Shown in pieces: positions 25,499 to 35,813 of a DNA stretch of 64,000 nucleotides. The notes beneath the pieces were generated by a model. It was not told the origin of the DNA. It saw nothing but the letters and a program-made list of their open reading frames with translations, and did no database searches. The DNA comes from Salarchaeum japonicum_A. GTDB lineage: Archaea > Halobacteriota > Halobacteria > Halobacteriales > Halobacteriaceae. The stretch is from assembly GCF_049705945.1 (NCBI RefSeq), contig NZ_JBNAMV010000004.1, positions 310,001-374,000 of the forward strand, written 5' to 3'. A program made the translations under genes and the position numbers. How positions within the stretch are numbered: the stretch's first letter is position 1; each line of letters begins with the position of its first letter.

Positions 25499-25951
25499 TC
25501 ACTCGGCCTGCCAGTCCGGGGCGCGCGATATCTCCTGGTCGGAGTACTCGTGGAGGATGTGGAGGATGTCGTAGATGAAGTCGGTTAGTCCGGGCGCGGT
25601 CGTGGGTTCGAGGGAGACGAGCGTCCCGCGGTCGTCGCCCTGAATGAAGTGGAGGAGGAGCGCGTCGTCGAACGCGCGGATGGTGCAGTAGAGCGACCCG
25701 AGGCTGTAGAGCGACTCCTGTGCGGTGCGTCCGACGTCCATGAGGCGGAGGTCGTCGGCGATCTCTTCGAGCGTTTCCTCGTCGAACGACCCGCTTCCGT
25801 CCGATGGCAGCTGTGTGGAGACCGTGGCCCGGTCGTAGTAGGCGACGCCACGGAAGTTCGCGCCGATCGACTCGTGCAGGTACTCCAGCAGTTCGCCGGG
25901 AATCTGCTCCGGCATGGGAATGGCGTCGTCCTCGTGGGGGCCGTCCTCCAT
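25499..25951 (-). CDS. Haloarchaeal conserved hypothetical protein
   Basis: This 150-residue acidic protein has an N-terminal amphipathic helix (ELLEYLHESIGANF), a beta strand VAYYDRATV, a mid helix EETLEEIADDLRLMDVG, then LYCTIRAF and LLLHFIQGDDRGTLVSLE, and a helical end. The alternating helix/strand order recalls small haloarchaeal sensory or roadblock-like domains, but I do not recognise a named family. A strong TATA (GCATATATCC, minus strand, 25957-25966) lies only 10 bases from ATG 25951, so the internal ATG at 25915 (MPEQIPGELL) may be the true start. A palindrome sits just upstream of the TATA box. Confidence 0.65.
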   Translation of the reverse strand: MEDGPHEDDAIPMPEQIPGELLEYLHESIGANFRGVAYYDRATVSTQLPSDGSGSFDEETLEEIADDLRLMDVGRTAQESLYSLGSLYCTIRAFDDALLLHFIQGDDRGTLVSLEPTTAPGLTDFIYDILHILHEYSDQEISRAPDWQAE

Positions 25952-25956
25952 GGGCG

Positions 25957-25988
25957 GATATATGCGGTGTAACCCACATTAGGGTTAC
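25957..25988 (-). promoter_or_regulatory. TATA box with adjacent 7-bp palindrome
   Basis: On the minus strand GCATATATCC (25957-25966) is preceded by the inverted repeat GTAACCC (25969-25975) / GGGTTAC (25982-25988) with a 6-base loop. Its place just upstream of the TATA box fits an operator; as RNA it could also terminate the GNAT transcript that ends at 25994. Confidence 0.5.
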
Positions 25989-25993
25989 TCCGA

Positions 25994-26506
25994 CTAGCGG
26001 CCGCGAGCGAGGTTCTTCCGGAAGACGAGGATGCCGAGAGTCGCGTCGTCGATGTCGACGGTCGTCTGGCCTGTCTGTTCGTAGCCGTTCTGTCGATAGA
26101 AGGCGTGTGCGGGCTCCTGGCGGGCGCTCGTGGAGAGGATGAGACGGTCGTAGCCGGCGTCGCTCGCGCGGGCTTCGAGTTCGTCGTACATCGCCTGCCC
26201 GAACCCCTGGCGGTGGTGGTCGGGATGGACGTGCATCCGCTTCACCTCCGCGGTGTCGTCGTCTACGGTGGCGAGGTCGGCGGCGACGCCCTTCGGCGGG
26301 CGGAACGCGGCTGTCGCCACCAGTTCACCGTCCAGCAGTCCGACGAGGAACTCGCCGCCTTCCTCGACGTACTCGGCGAGACGGTCGCCGTCCACGAGCG
26401 CGGGCGCGTCCTCGAAGTAGGCGTTCGCGTGCCGGAGCGCCGCCTCGATGACGGCGTCCGCGGCCTCGCGGTCATCGGGCTCGTAGCGTCGAATCCTGAG
26501 ACTCAC
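25994..26506 (-). CDS. GNAT-family N-acetyltransferase
   Basis: This 170-residue protein has the GNAT acetyl-CoA loop HHRQGFGQAMYDELE (the R/Q-x-x-G-x-G/A motif) preceded by the beta-4 strand VKRMHVHP, and ends with the AHAFYRQNGY beta-5/alpha-4 region. It transfers an acetyl group to an unidentified amine. GTG 26506 (MSLRIRRYEP) is the start, because family N-termini begin with this strand and the longer frame runs through the divergent MBL gene. Confidence 0.82.
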   Translation of the reverse strand: MSLRIRRYEPDDREAADAVIEAALRHANAYFEDAPALVDGDRLAEYVEEGGEFLVGLLDGELVATAAFRPPKGVAADLATVDDDTAEVKRMHVHPDHHRQGFGQAMYDELEARASDAGYDRLILSTSARQEPAHAFYRQNGYEQTGQTTVDIDDATLGILVFRKNLARGR

Positions 26507-26602
26507 ACGCGACGTTGGGCGGCCATCCGTATCGGCGTTCGTGTTCCGGTACTGGCCGCGGCGGCGAGTGGTTTTACCCCACGGGCGCGCGACAGCACGG
26601 GT

Positions 26603-27267
26603 ATGGTTACGGAACTCGCGACGGGCGTGTACGACCTCGAACTTCCGCTGGAGACCGACGACGGCACGCGCGTGTTCCACGCGGCCGCCATCGAAACCGA
26701 CCATGGCGTCGTTCTCGTAGACACCGGCCTTCCGAACCAGGCCGACGACGTACGGGACGCACTCGCCGCCATCGGCCACGACCTCGCCGACGTCTCTATC
26801 GTCGTGTTCACGCACCAAGACGGCGACCACGTCGGCGCGGCCGCCGACCTCCTCGCCGAGACGGACGCGGTGACGATGGCGGGCGGCGGCGACGTGCCCG
26901 CAATCGACGGCCGCGACGAACCCATCAAGGGCGGCGGCGAGCGCTATCCACCAGTGGACGTAGCGGTCGAGCTCGTCGAAGGAGTGCGGTTCGACACGCG
27001 CGCCGGACCGGTCGAAGTCGTGGAGACGCCCGGACACACGCCCGGCCACCTCTCGCTTCACGTCCCCGACGCGGACCTGCTGCTCGCGGGCGACGCGCTC
27101 ATCGGCGGCGAGAACGGTATCGAGGGCCCGAACGAGCGCGTGACGCCCGACCTCGAGCGCGCGTACGAGTCGGTGAGCCACCTCGCGGAGTACGCGTACG
27201 ACCGCGTGCTCTGCTATCACGGCGGACTCGTCGACGCGTCAGAAACAGACGTGGCGGCGCTCGACCC

Positions 27268-27271
<4 letters not shown>
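26603..27271 (+). CDS. Metallo-beta-lactamase-fold hydrolase
   Basis: This 222-residue MBL protein shows VLVDTGLPN, the metal motif THQDGDHVG (second His of HxHxDH replaced by Asp), TPGHTPGHLS (third metal His), LLAGDALIGG (bridging Asp) and CYHGG (last His). The HQDGDH variant occurs in thioesterase- and lactonase-like branches. It is divergent from the GNAT gene and its stop overlaps the convergent ligase stop by 4 bases (CTAA). The substrate is unknown. Confidence 0.82.
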
Positions 27272-28884
<1,613 letters not shown>

Positions 28885-29616
28885 CTATTCGAGTTCACCA
28901 CTGGAGACGGAGAGGTAGTCTTCGAGGAGGTCCTCGCGTTCCTCTATCTCCTCGATTTCGCCGTCGAAGACGATTTCGCCCTTGTCGATGATGTAGCCGC
29001 GTTCCGCGAGGTCGAACGCGAACTGGACGTTCTGTTCCGTCAGGAGCACGGTGACGTTCTGCTCGACGACGTCGTTGAGGACTTCGCGCAGGTCGTCGAC
29101 GATGACGGGCGCGAGCCCCTCGGTCGGTTCGTCCAAGAGGAGTACGTCGGGGTCTTGGACGAGCGCGCGAGCGACGGACAGCATCTGTTGCTCGCCGCCG
29201 CTAAGGTTCTGGCCGTTGCTCGACTTCAGGTCCGCGAGAATCGGGAAGATGTCGTACATCTCCTCGATGGTTCGGTCGCTGTCGGGCGCGAGGCGCTTCG
29301 CGAGCGAGAGGTTCTCCTGGACGGTGAGCGTCGGGAAGACGCGGCGGTCCTCCGGCACGAGTTTGATGCCGAGGTCGGAGATGTCGTCGACGTCCATCCC
29401 GCTTATCTGCTGGCCGCGGTACGTCACGGTTCCCTCGCGGGGCGGGACGACACCGACGATGCTCCGCATCGTCGTCGTCTTCCCCGCGCCGTTCCGGCCG
29501 AGGAGCGTGACGACTTCGCCCTCGTCGAGGTCGAGGTCGACACCGTGGAGGATGTGACTGTTCCCGTAGTAGGCGTGTACGCCGTCGACGGTGAGCACGC
29601 GGTCGCCCTCACTCAT
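28885..29616 (-). CDS. livF: Liv-type ABC transporter ATPase LivF (operon 2)
   Basis: The 243-residue ATPase has Walker A GRNGAGKT, signature LSGGEQQMLSVARAL, Walker B LLLDEPTEGLAP and TEQNVQFA at the H-loop. GIKLVPEDRRVFPTLTV is typical of LivF. The end is a Glu-rich segment (EIEEIEEREDLLEDYL) a little longer than usual. The start overlaps livG by 4 bases, and the stop directly abuts the acyl-CoA ligase gene. Confidence 0.92.
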   Translation of the reverse strand: MSEGDRVLTVDGVHAYYGNSHILHGVDLDLDEGEVVTLLGRNGAGKTTTMRSIVGVVPPREGTVTYRGQQISGMDVDDISDLGIKLVPEDRRVFPTLTVQENLSLAKRLAPDSDRTIEEMYDIFPILADLKSSNGQNLSGGEQQMLSVARALVQDPDVLLLDEPTEGLAPVIVDDLREVLNDVVEQNVTVLLTEQNVQFAFDLAERGYIIDKGEIVFDGEIEEIEEREDLLEDYLSVSSGELE

Positions 29617-30380
29617 TGGCGCTCACCCAGGTAGGCCGTGGTCACGTCCTCGTTCGCCATCACTTCGTCCGGCGTGCCGTTCGCGATGAGTTCGCCCCGG
29701 TGCAGGACGAGGATGCGGTCGCTGATTTCGAGAACCATGTCGATGTCGTGTTCGGTGAGAACGAACGTCGTGTCCGTCGTCTCGTCGAGTTCCTTGATGA
29801 GTTCGACCATCTCCTCGGACTCCGAGGGGTTCATGCCCGCGGTCGGTTCGTCGAGGAGGACGACGGCGGGGTCGGTCGCGAGCGAGAGCGCGATTTCGAC
29901 CTTCCGCTTGTCGCCGTGACTGAGGTTCGCCGCCTCCGTCTCGGCGACGTCCCGGAGGCCGGTGAGGTCGAGCACGTCCTCGGCGGCCTCCCTGAGTTCG
30001 TCGTCGGTGTGGTAGCGCGAGAGCAGTTCCTTCGAGCGGTCGGTCGTGCTGACGCGCGCGACGCGGACGTTGTCCAGCACGGACAGCCCCTCGAAGTTAT
30101 TGTTTATCTGGTACGCGCGGGAGAGGCCGCGCTGTGCGATGTCGTGCGGCGGAAGTCCGGTGACGTTCTCCAGTTCGCCGCTCCGGCCGCGCAGGAACAC
30201 TTCGCCCGCAGTCGGGTCGAGGCGGCCGGAGAGGAGGTTGTAGAACGTCGTCTTCCCCGCGCCGTTCGGCCCGATGATGGACGTGACTTCCTCCGAGTCG
30301 ATTTCGACGCTCACGTCGTCGACCGCGCAGAGCGCGCCGAACTCACGGCGCAAGTCCTCCGTTTTGAGCACGGTCGTCAC
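29613..30380 (-). CDS. livG: Liv-type ABC transporter ATPase LivG (operon 2)
   Basis: The 255-residue ATPase has Walker A GPNGAGKT, signature LSHGDKRKVEIAL (canonical LivG form, unlike the operon 1 copy), Walker B VVLLDEPTAGMNP and the H-loop TEHDIDMV. RAYQINNNFEGLSVLDNV matches the LivG Q-loop/helical region. It overlaps livM and livF by 4 bases each. Confidence 0.93.
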   Translation of the reverse strand: MTTVLKTEDLRREFGALCAVDDVSVEIDSEEVTSIIGPNGAGKTTFYNLLSGRLDPTAGEVFLRGRSGELENVTGLPPHDIAQRGLSRAYQINNNFEGLSVLDNVRVARVSTTDRSKELLSRYHTDDELREAAEDVLDLTGLRDVAETEAANLSHGDKRKVEIALSLATDPAVVLLDEPTAGMNPSESEEMVELIKELDETTDTTFVLTEHDIDMVLEISDRILVLHRGELIANGTPDEVMANEDVTTAYLGERQ

Positions 30381-31405
30381 GCCGACTCACCTCCGTTCCC
30401 GCGAACGCGGTCCACGGCCCACTTGAGGAGGCCGGAGACGCCGCGCGGCGCGAACACGACGATGACGAGGATGAGCGTTCCGAACACGAGCTGCCAGTGC
30501 GCTTCCAGCAGCGGGAACTGCGTGATACCCCACCGGATGTACCGGTAGAAGAGCGCACCGACGGTCGGCCCGATGAACGAGTACGGGCCGCCGAACACGG
30601 TCATGATGACGGGTTCGGCGCTGATGGTCCAGTGGAGGCTCGCGCCCGGTGAGAGCGAACTGTGCAGGGGCGCGACGAGCACGCCCGCGATACCCGTGAA
30701 CACCGCGGAGAGCACGAACGCTCCCCACTGGTGGCGGCGCACGTCGATGCCGAGGCCGGACGCCCGCTCCGAGTTCTCCCGGATGGCCTCCGACACGAGG
30801 CCAAAGGGCGAGTTCGACACCCGCCACAGGATGTACATCGCGGGCGCGACCACGAGCAGGATGACGAAGTAGTACGTCACCCGGTCGTAGAGCGAGAGTT
30901 GGAACCCGAACAGGTTCGACGTCTGGAGCAGGACGAGGATGCCGTCGCTGCCGTTGGTGACGCCGAAGTAGTTCTGGTTCACGAGCGTGTACAGCGCCAT
31001 GCTGAACGACAGCGTCAGCATCGCGAAGTAGATCTCCTCCAGTCGAACGCTCAGGTAGCCGACCGGAATCGCGATTGCCGTCGCGACGAGGACGCCGAGG
31101 ACGGCCGCGATGGCGAACGCGACGAGCGGCGTCGCGCCGCCGAAGGGGAGGGAGGGCGCGACGTCACGGAGGAAGATACCGAGCGCGTACCCGGCGCCTC
31201 CGAAGAACATCGCGTGCCCGAACGACAGCAGTCCCGTGTAGCCGTAGAGGAGGTTGAACCCGGTCGCGAACAGCGCGAGCACGAGCACCTCCGAGAGGAC
31301 GTACGTCTGGAACGTGGGGAGGACGAACGGCGCGACGACGAGCACGGCGAGCGCGGCGAGCGCCGTGGGGCGTGCCGGCAGGCCGAGAATCGTCTCGTCG
31401 CTCAC
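30377..31405 (-). CDS. livM: Liv-type ABC transporter permease LivM (operon 2)
   Basis: The 342-residue permease shows the LivM core GYTGLLSFGHAMFFGGAGYA and the coupling loop NSPFGLVSEAIRENSERASG. There are about ten hydrophobic segments. It starts with GTG 31405, overlapping the livH stop by 4 bases. It is clearly divergent from the operon 1 LivM, so the two transporters are not a recent duplication. Confidence 0.92.
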   Translation of the reverse strand: MSDETILGLPARPTALAALAVLVVAPFVLPTFQTYVLSEVLVLALFATGFNLLYGYTGLLSFGHAMFFGGAGYALGIFLRDVAPSLPFGGATPLVAFAIAAVLGVLVATAIAIPVGYLSVRLEEIYFAMLTLSFSMALYTLVNQNYFGVTNGSDGILVLLQTSNLFGFQLSLYDRVTYYFVILLVVAPAMYILWRVSNSPFGLVSEAIRENSERASGLGIDVRRHQWGAFVLSAVFTGIAGVLVAPLHSSLSPGASLHWTISAEPVIMTVFGGPYSFIGPTVGALFYRYIRWGITQFPLLEAHWQLVFGTLILVIVVFAPRGVSGLLKWAVDRVRGNGGESA

Positions 31406-32268
31406 TGTCCTTCACCCCCGAACAGTCCTTCCGGTCTGAAGACGAGTACGAGAATCATTGCGAGGAACGGGAGGAGTTGGCCGACGCCCGTCGCGATGAG
31501 GACGCCGAAGCTCTGCAGGAGTCCGATGAACATCGCGCCGACGAACGCCCCCGTGAACGACCCGAGGCCGCCGATGACGACGATGACGAACGCGTTGATG
31601 ATGACCTGGTCGCCGAGCGCGGGCGTGAACGCCTGCATCGGCGCGGCGAGCGCGCCCCCGATACCGGCGAGGAAACTCCCGACGAAGAACACGCCCGTGT
31701 AGAGCCGCGGGACGTTCACGCCGAGCAGCGCGGCCATGTCGCGGTCGCTGGACGTGGCGCGCACCAGCCGTCCGAGGTAGGTTCGCTGGATGGCGTACCA
31801 GAACACGCCCATCGCGGCGAACCCGACGACGATGACGAACAGCCGGTACGCGGGGTAGCTGGTGCCGAGGAAGTGGACGTTCGACGCGAGCAGTTCGGGC
31901 GTCGCCATCGTCTGGTTCCCCGACCCCCAGACGGTCCGCGTGAGGTCGGTGATGACGAGCACCAACGCGAACGTGAGGATGAGCTGGTCGAGTTCGTCGC
32001 GGTCGTACACGCGCCGAATCAGCCCCATCTCGATTATGGCGCCGAGCAATCCGACCGCGAGCCCCGCGGCGACCAATCCCACCCAGAAACTCCCGGTGAC
32101 GTTCTGCGCGACCGTCAGCGAGACGTACGCGCCGATCATGTAGAGCGCGCCGTGCGCGAAGTTCAACACGCCGAGCACGCCGAAGATGAGACTGAGTCCG
32201 ATAGCGACGAGGAAGTAGCGACTCCCCAGGCTCAGTCCCGTGAGTACTTCTTGAATCGGTAGTGCCAT
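31402..32268 (-). CDS. livH: Liv-type ABC transporter permease LivH (operon 2)
   Basis: The 288-residue permease begins with YFLVAIGLSLIFGVLGVLNFAHG, the LivH N-terminal signature, and contains the loop LVRATSSDRDMAALLGVNV, with eight or so spans and the end LVFRPEGLFGG. It starts 6 bases after the stop of the substrate-binding gene. Confidence 0.92.
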   Translation of the reverse strand: MALPIQEVLTGLSLGSRYFLVAIGLSLIFGVLGVLNFAHGALYMIGAYVSLTVAQNVTGSFWVGLVAAGLAVGLLGAIIEMGLIRRVYDRDELDQLILTFALVLVITDLTRTVWGSGNQTMATPELLASNVHFLGTSYPAYRLFVIVVGFAAMGVFWYAIQRTYLGRLVRATSSDRDMAALLGVNVPRLYTGVFFVGSFLAGIGGALAAPMQAFTPALGDQVIINAFVIVVIGGLGSFTGAFVGAMFIGLLQSFGVLIATGVGQLLPFLAMILVLVFRPEGLFGGEGQ

Positions 32269-32274
32269 GCTGGA

Positions 32275-33597
32275 TTAGACACCAGCAGGCAGGTCGGTTC
32301 CTTCGAGGAGCGACCGCAGCTCTTCCGCGGGCGCGTCGATGCGCTCGACCGGGTCGAGAAGCGTGATACCGCGGTCCTCCGAGTAACTGGTCGTCCCCCA
32401 GACGGCCGGCAACACGGCCTGGTTGCTCTGGCCGTTGATGGTGAAGTCTCCGACCGGCGCCTCGTACTGCATGCCGTCCCACTGGTCGATGATGCCGTTC
32501 GGGTCGGTGCCACCCGCGCCCTCGATGGCGTTCTTGTAGAGGTAGAGGGCGGTGTACGCGTTCTGCGCGTTGTACGAGGGGTAGCGGCCGTCGTTCCGGT
32601 CGCGGAAGTTCTGGACGAACGTGTTGTTCGCCTCGCTGTCCGGCGCGTCGAACCAGTACCGCGTCCCGGCCTGCAGGCCGTCCGGCATGTTGCTCCCCAT
32701 GGGGCGGAGGACGTCCGTCGCGGCGCCGACCGTCATGAGGACGTTGTCGATCCGTTCGAAGAAGTTCGAGTTCTTCGCCTGATTGATGAACGTGATGAGG
32801 TCGCCGCCCCAGAGGCTCGTGATGACGCCGTCCGGGTCCGCGTTCAACACCTTGTTGATGTACGGCGTGAAGTCGCCCGCGCCGAGTTCGGGGTACGCGG
32901 TCGCGTCGTCGAGGTACTCGTACCCGAGGTCCATTCCCTGCGTGTACGCCTTGAAGTAGTCCCAAGTCTGGGTTCCGAAGGCGTAGTTCGGGCCGATGGT
33001 CGTCCACGTCGTCGCGTCGGTCTCGCTCGCGGTGACGGCCGAGCCGTAGACGTTCTGCGCGAGGTTCACGCCGTCGCGGAACACGTAGTCGTTCCCGACC
33101 GCGTTGGACCCGTCTCGTGCGGTGACGAACGGTGTCGCGGCGTGCGTGATCATGAACGGCGTCTGGAGCTGTTTAACGACGGGCGCGACGGAGAGTGCGA
33201 CGCCGCTGGAGTCGAGGCCGAGGAGGCCGTCGACGTTCTCCTCTTGGACGAGCGAGCGCGCGGCTTCCACGCCGGTCGGGCCGTCGCCCTCGCTGTCCCG
33301 GTAGATTATCTCGCCGATTTCACTGCCGTCGATGCCGCCGTTGTTGTTTATCTCTTCGCGCGCCATCTCGTATCCGAGCTGGGCGGATTCTCCGTAGACC
33401 GCGGCGAACCCGGAGAGCAGGTGGATGGCGCCGAACGTCAGCGAGTCGTCACCGCCGCCGCCCATACAGCCCGCGAACCCGGTGAGTCCCGCGGCTCCCG
33501 CGACCCCGCTGGCCTTCAGGAAGTCTCGGCGGTCGAACTCTGCGAAGCGACGGTCGTCCGTCGCGCGATACGTGTCTTCGTGGGAGTCGTTAACCAT
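32275..33597 (-). CDS. livK: Liv-type ABC transporter substrate-binding lipoprotein (operon 2)
   Basis: The 440-residue precursor has a Tat signal (EFDRRDFLKAS, Arg23-Arg24) and lipobox GFAGC (Cys44) followed by a Gly run. The mature domain shows LLSGFAAVYGESAQLGYEMAREEINNNGGI, the first ligand-binding helix of Liv/Ami-type receptors, then YRDSEGDGPTGVEAARSL. The protein is lipid-anchored on the outer face. Like the operon 1 receptor it begins Met-Val-Asn in a TACCAATGGTTAACGA context and shares a distal promoter element with it. ATG 33597 was chosen over the in-frame ATG at 33639. The ligand is unknown; linkage to an acyl-CoA ligase suggests a carboxylate. Confidence 0.88.
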   Translation of the reverse strand: MVNDSHEDTYRATDDRRFAEFDRRDFLKASGVAGAAGLTGFAGCMGGGGDDSLTFGAIHLLSGFAAVYGESAQLGYEMAREEINNNGGIDGSEIGEIIYRDSEGDGPTGVEAARSLVQEENVDGLLGLDSSGVALSVAPVVKQLQTPFMITHAATPFVTARDGSNAVGNDYVFRDGVNLAQNVYGSAVTASETDATTWTTIGPNYAFGTQTWDYFKAYTQGMDLGYEYLDDATAYPELGAGDFTPYINKVLNADPDGVITSLWGGDLITFINQAKNSNFFERIDNVLMTVGAATDVLRPMGSNMPDGLQAGTRYWFDAPDSEANNTFVQNFRDRNDGRYPSYNAQNAYTALYLYKNAIEGAGGTDPNGIIDQWDGMQYEAPVGDFTINGQSNQAVLPAVWGTTSYSEDRGITLLDPVERIDAPAEELRSLLEGTDLPAGV

Positions 33598-33638
33598 TGG
33601 TAATCCGCACCCGATAGCACGTAGAACTCGCATGAACA

Positions 33639-33667
33639 ATAAGTATGGTGTTGGTTATCACGGGAAA
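33639..33667 (-). promoter_or_regulatory. Conserved 29-base upstream element of the second Liv-type operon
   Basis: Read on the minus strand, TTTCCCGTGATA (33667 down to 33656) is followed after 11 bases by ACTTAT (33644-33639), matching the element at 17107-17135 in sequence and spacing. ACTTATTG probably contains the TATA box; the ATG is about 41 bases further on. Confidence 0.6.
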
Positions 33668-33728
33668 ACCAATCGCGCCTGACGTTCTCAAGCAACACTT
33701 GCCTCTGTCGCCGGTGGACAGCTCGGTG

Positions 33729-34487
33729 TCAGCGCGCGGTCCACCCGCCGTCGACGGTGAGAACTTCGCCAGTCACGTAGGCGGCGGCGTCGCTCGCGAG
33801 GAACACCGCCGGACCACCGATTTCTTCGGGTTCCGCGAACCGGTCGAGGGGCGTGCGGCGCTCGATGGACTCCCGGAGTCGCTCGTTCTCCTCCAGTTCC
33901 TCCGTGAGGTCGGTGCTGACGTAGCCGGGGGCGAGAGCGTTCACGCGAACGTCGGGCGCCCAGTCGAGCGCCATCGACTTCGTTAGCCCGACGAGGCCGT
34001 GCTTCGACCCGACGTAGGGGTGCTGGCGCGGCAGTCCCACCAGCCCGCCGACGCTCGCGACGTTCACGAGGGAGCCGCCGGCCTCCTGAAGGTGTTCGGC
34101 GGCGTGTTTCGCGCAGAGGAACGCGCCGCGGAGGTTCACGTCCGTCACGAAGTCGAAGTCCTCGGTCGCGACGTCCTCGGGCGGGCCGAGCGCGCCGTCG
34201 GGGTTGACGCCGGCGTTGTTCACGACCACGTCCACGCTTCCGAGCTCGCTTGCGGTGTCGGAGAACAGTCGCTGGACGGCGGCTTCGTCGGTGACATCGG
34301 TGGGGACGGCGAGCGATTCGACGCCGTAGTCGCGCATCGCGTCGGCGGCGTCCTGCACGTCGTCGTGGCTGCGCGAGGTCGGCACCACGTTGGCGCCCGC
34401 GTCCGCGAACGATTCGGCGATGGCGCGCCCGATGCCGCGCGTGCCGCCCGTGACGACTACCGTCTGCCCGGAGAGGTCGAACTCCAT
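33729..34487 (-). CDS. Short-chain dehydrogenase/reductase (FabG-like)
   Basis: The 252-residue classical SDR has TGGTRGIG, VNNAGVNP, the catalytic set SVGG then HPYVGSK, and the end EVLTVDGGWTA typical of FabG-type enzymes. PTSRSHDD after beta-2 suggests NADP. It lies 30 bases downstream of kynureninase on the same strand and may be co-transcribed with it. It has no obvious chemical tie to kynurenine and may act on a 3-hydroxyacyl or alcohol substrate. Confidence 0.87.
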   Translation of the reverse strand: MEFDLSGQTVVVTGGTRGIGRAIAESFADAGANVVPTSRSHDDVQDAADAMRDYGVESLAVPTDVTDEAAVQRLFSDTASELGSVDVVVNNAGVNPDGALGPPEDVATEDFDFVTDVNLRGAFLCAKHAAEHLQEAGGSLVNVASVGGLVGLPRQHPYVGSKHGLVGLTKSMALDWAPDVRVNALAPGYVSTDLTEELEENERLRESIERRTPLDRFAEPEEIGGPAVFLASDAAAYVTGEVLTVDGGWTAR

Positions 34488-34517
34488 ACGCGCCCTCGTC
34501 GGGGGAGGGACTTAGCC

Positions 34518-35777
34518 CTAGGTGACGTCGCCGTCGAGCGCGTACTCGCGGTAGCCCTCTGTCTCGGCCACGTCCCGCAGTTCCTCGATGACGTCGTACA
34601 CGTCCTCGAAGCGCGTGTAGAGCGGGCTCGGGCAGACGCGGAAGACGTTCGGCGGGCGGAAGTCGCCGACGATTCCTCGGTCTTTCATCGCCTCGGTGAT
34701 GCGGGCGGCGTCGGGGTGTTCGATGGCGACGTGCCCGCCTCTGCGCTCGGGGTCGCGGGGCGACCCTATCGAGAAGTCGTCGTCGAGTCGGTCGTCCACG
34801 AGGTCGATGAGGTAGTCGGTGAGCGCGAGCGATTTCTCGCGGATGGCGTCGATGTCGGCGTCGTGAACGACGTCGAGACTGCCGTCGAGGGGCGCGGCGG
34901 CGAACACGGGCACGGTCCCGATTTGCCACGCGCCCGCGGTTTCGGCGTGGGTGTAGGTGTCCCGCATCTCGAACTGGGTGTCCTTCTCGTGACCCCACCA
35001 GCCGGCGAGCGCGGGCGTCTGCTCGTGGTGACGCTCGTGAACGTAGAGCCCGGCGATGGAGCCGGGGCCGGCGTTCAGGTACTTGTAGCTACACCAGACG
35101 GCGAAATCGACGCCGAGCGCGTGGAGGTCGTGGGGGACGACGCCGACGGAGTGTGCGAGGTCGAATCCGACGTAGGCGTCGTGGGCGTGCGCGGCCTCGG
35201 TGATGCGTTCGAGGTCGAGGAGTTGGCCGCTCCGGTAGAGAACGGAGGGGAGGAAGACGAGGTCCACGTCGTCGGTCAGCGCGGCTTCCACGTCGGCTTC
35301 GTCGATGGTGCGGCCGTCGGAACTCTCGACGACTACCGTGTGGGCGTCCGGGTCGAATCCGCGGTTGCGTAACTGGGCGCGGACGGCGTACGTGTCCGTG
35401 GGGAAGTTGAGTTCGTCCACGAGCACGAGCGGGTCGTCGAGCCCGTTGAGGAGCGTCCCGACGAGCGTGTGGATGTTGACGGTGGTGCTGTTCGCGGCGA
35501 CGACCTCGTGGTCGCGCGCGCCGACGAGCGGCGCGAGGCGGTCGCCGAGGTGTTCGCCGTACCGGAACCACGGCGGGTTCGCGTCGGTCCACCCGCGGAT
35601 GCCGAGGTCGCGCCACTCCTCGACGACGCGGGCGAGCGCGTCCTCCGCGTCGTCGGAGAGCGGACCGAGGGAGTTTCCGTCGACGTAGTAGTCGTCGGGC
35701 ACATCGAAACGGTCGCGGTACTCGGCGAGGGGGTCGGCCGCGTCGCGTTCGCGCGCGGCCTCCCGTGTCGTGTCCAT
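34518..35777 (-). CDS. kynU: Kynureninase
   Basis: The 419-residue PLP enzyme matches kynureninase from end to end. YYVDGNSLGPLS opens the fold, WFRYGEHLGDRLAPLVGA and NSTTVNIH are substrate-cofactor segments, the PLP Lys is K232 in WCSYKYLNAGPGS, and WWGHEK and WQIGTVPVFA follow. It cleaves kynurenine to anthranilate and alanine. Other steps of the kynurenine route (tryptophan dioxygenase, formamidase) are not in the window. The upstream APC transporter, 36 bases away on the same strand, could import tryptophan or kynurenine. Confidence 0.93.
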   Translation of the reverse strand: MDTTREAARERDAADPLAEYRDRFDVPDDYYVDGNSLGPLSDDAEDALARVVEEWRDLGIRGWTDANPPWFRYGEHLGDRLAPLVGARDHEVVAANSTTVNIHTLVGTLLNGLDDPLVLVDELNFPTDTYAVRAQLRNRGFDPDAHTVVVESSDGRTIDEADVEAALTDDVDLVFLPSVLYRSGQLLDLERITEAAHAHDAYVGFDLAHSVGVVPHDLHALGVDFAVWCSYKYLNAGPGSIAGLYVHERHHEQTPALAGWWGHEKDTQFEMRDTYTHAETAGAWQIGTVPVFAAAPLDGSLDVVHDADIDAIREKSLALTDYLIDLVDDRLDDDFSIGSPRDPERRGGHVAIEHPDAARITEAMKDRGIVGDFRPPNVFRVCPSPLYTRFEDVYDVIEELRDVAETEGYREYALDGDVT

Positions 35778-35813
35778 ACGGGGCGTGAGAACCCGGCGTC
35801 CCGTATGCCTTCC

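Noticed and set aside
25470..25500. Tandem GGCGGGCGT units as a candidate CRISPR or regulatory repeat
   Set aside because: Only two to three 9-base units with no spacers; simple GC-rich slippage between two genes.
33688..34998. 436-codon minus-strand frame spanning the SDR and kynureninase junction
   Set aside because: Arg/Pro-rich out-of-frame shadow; both underlying genes have complete family motifs in their own frames.
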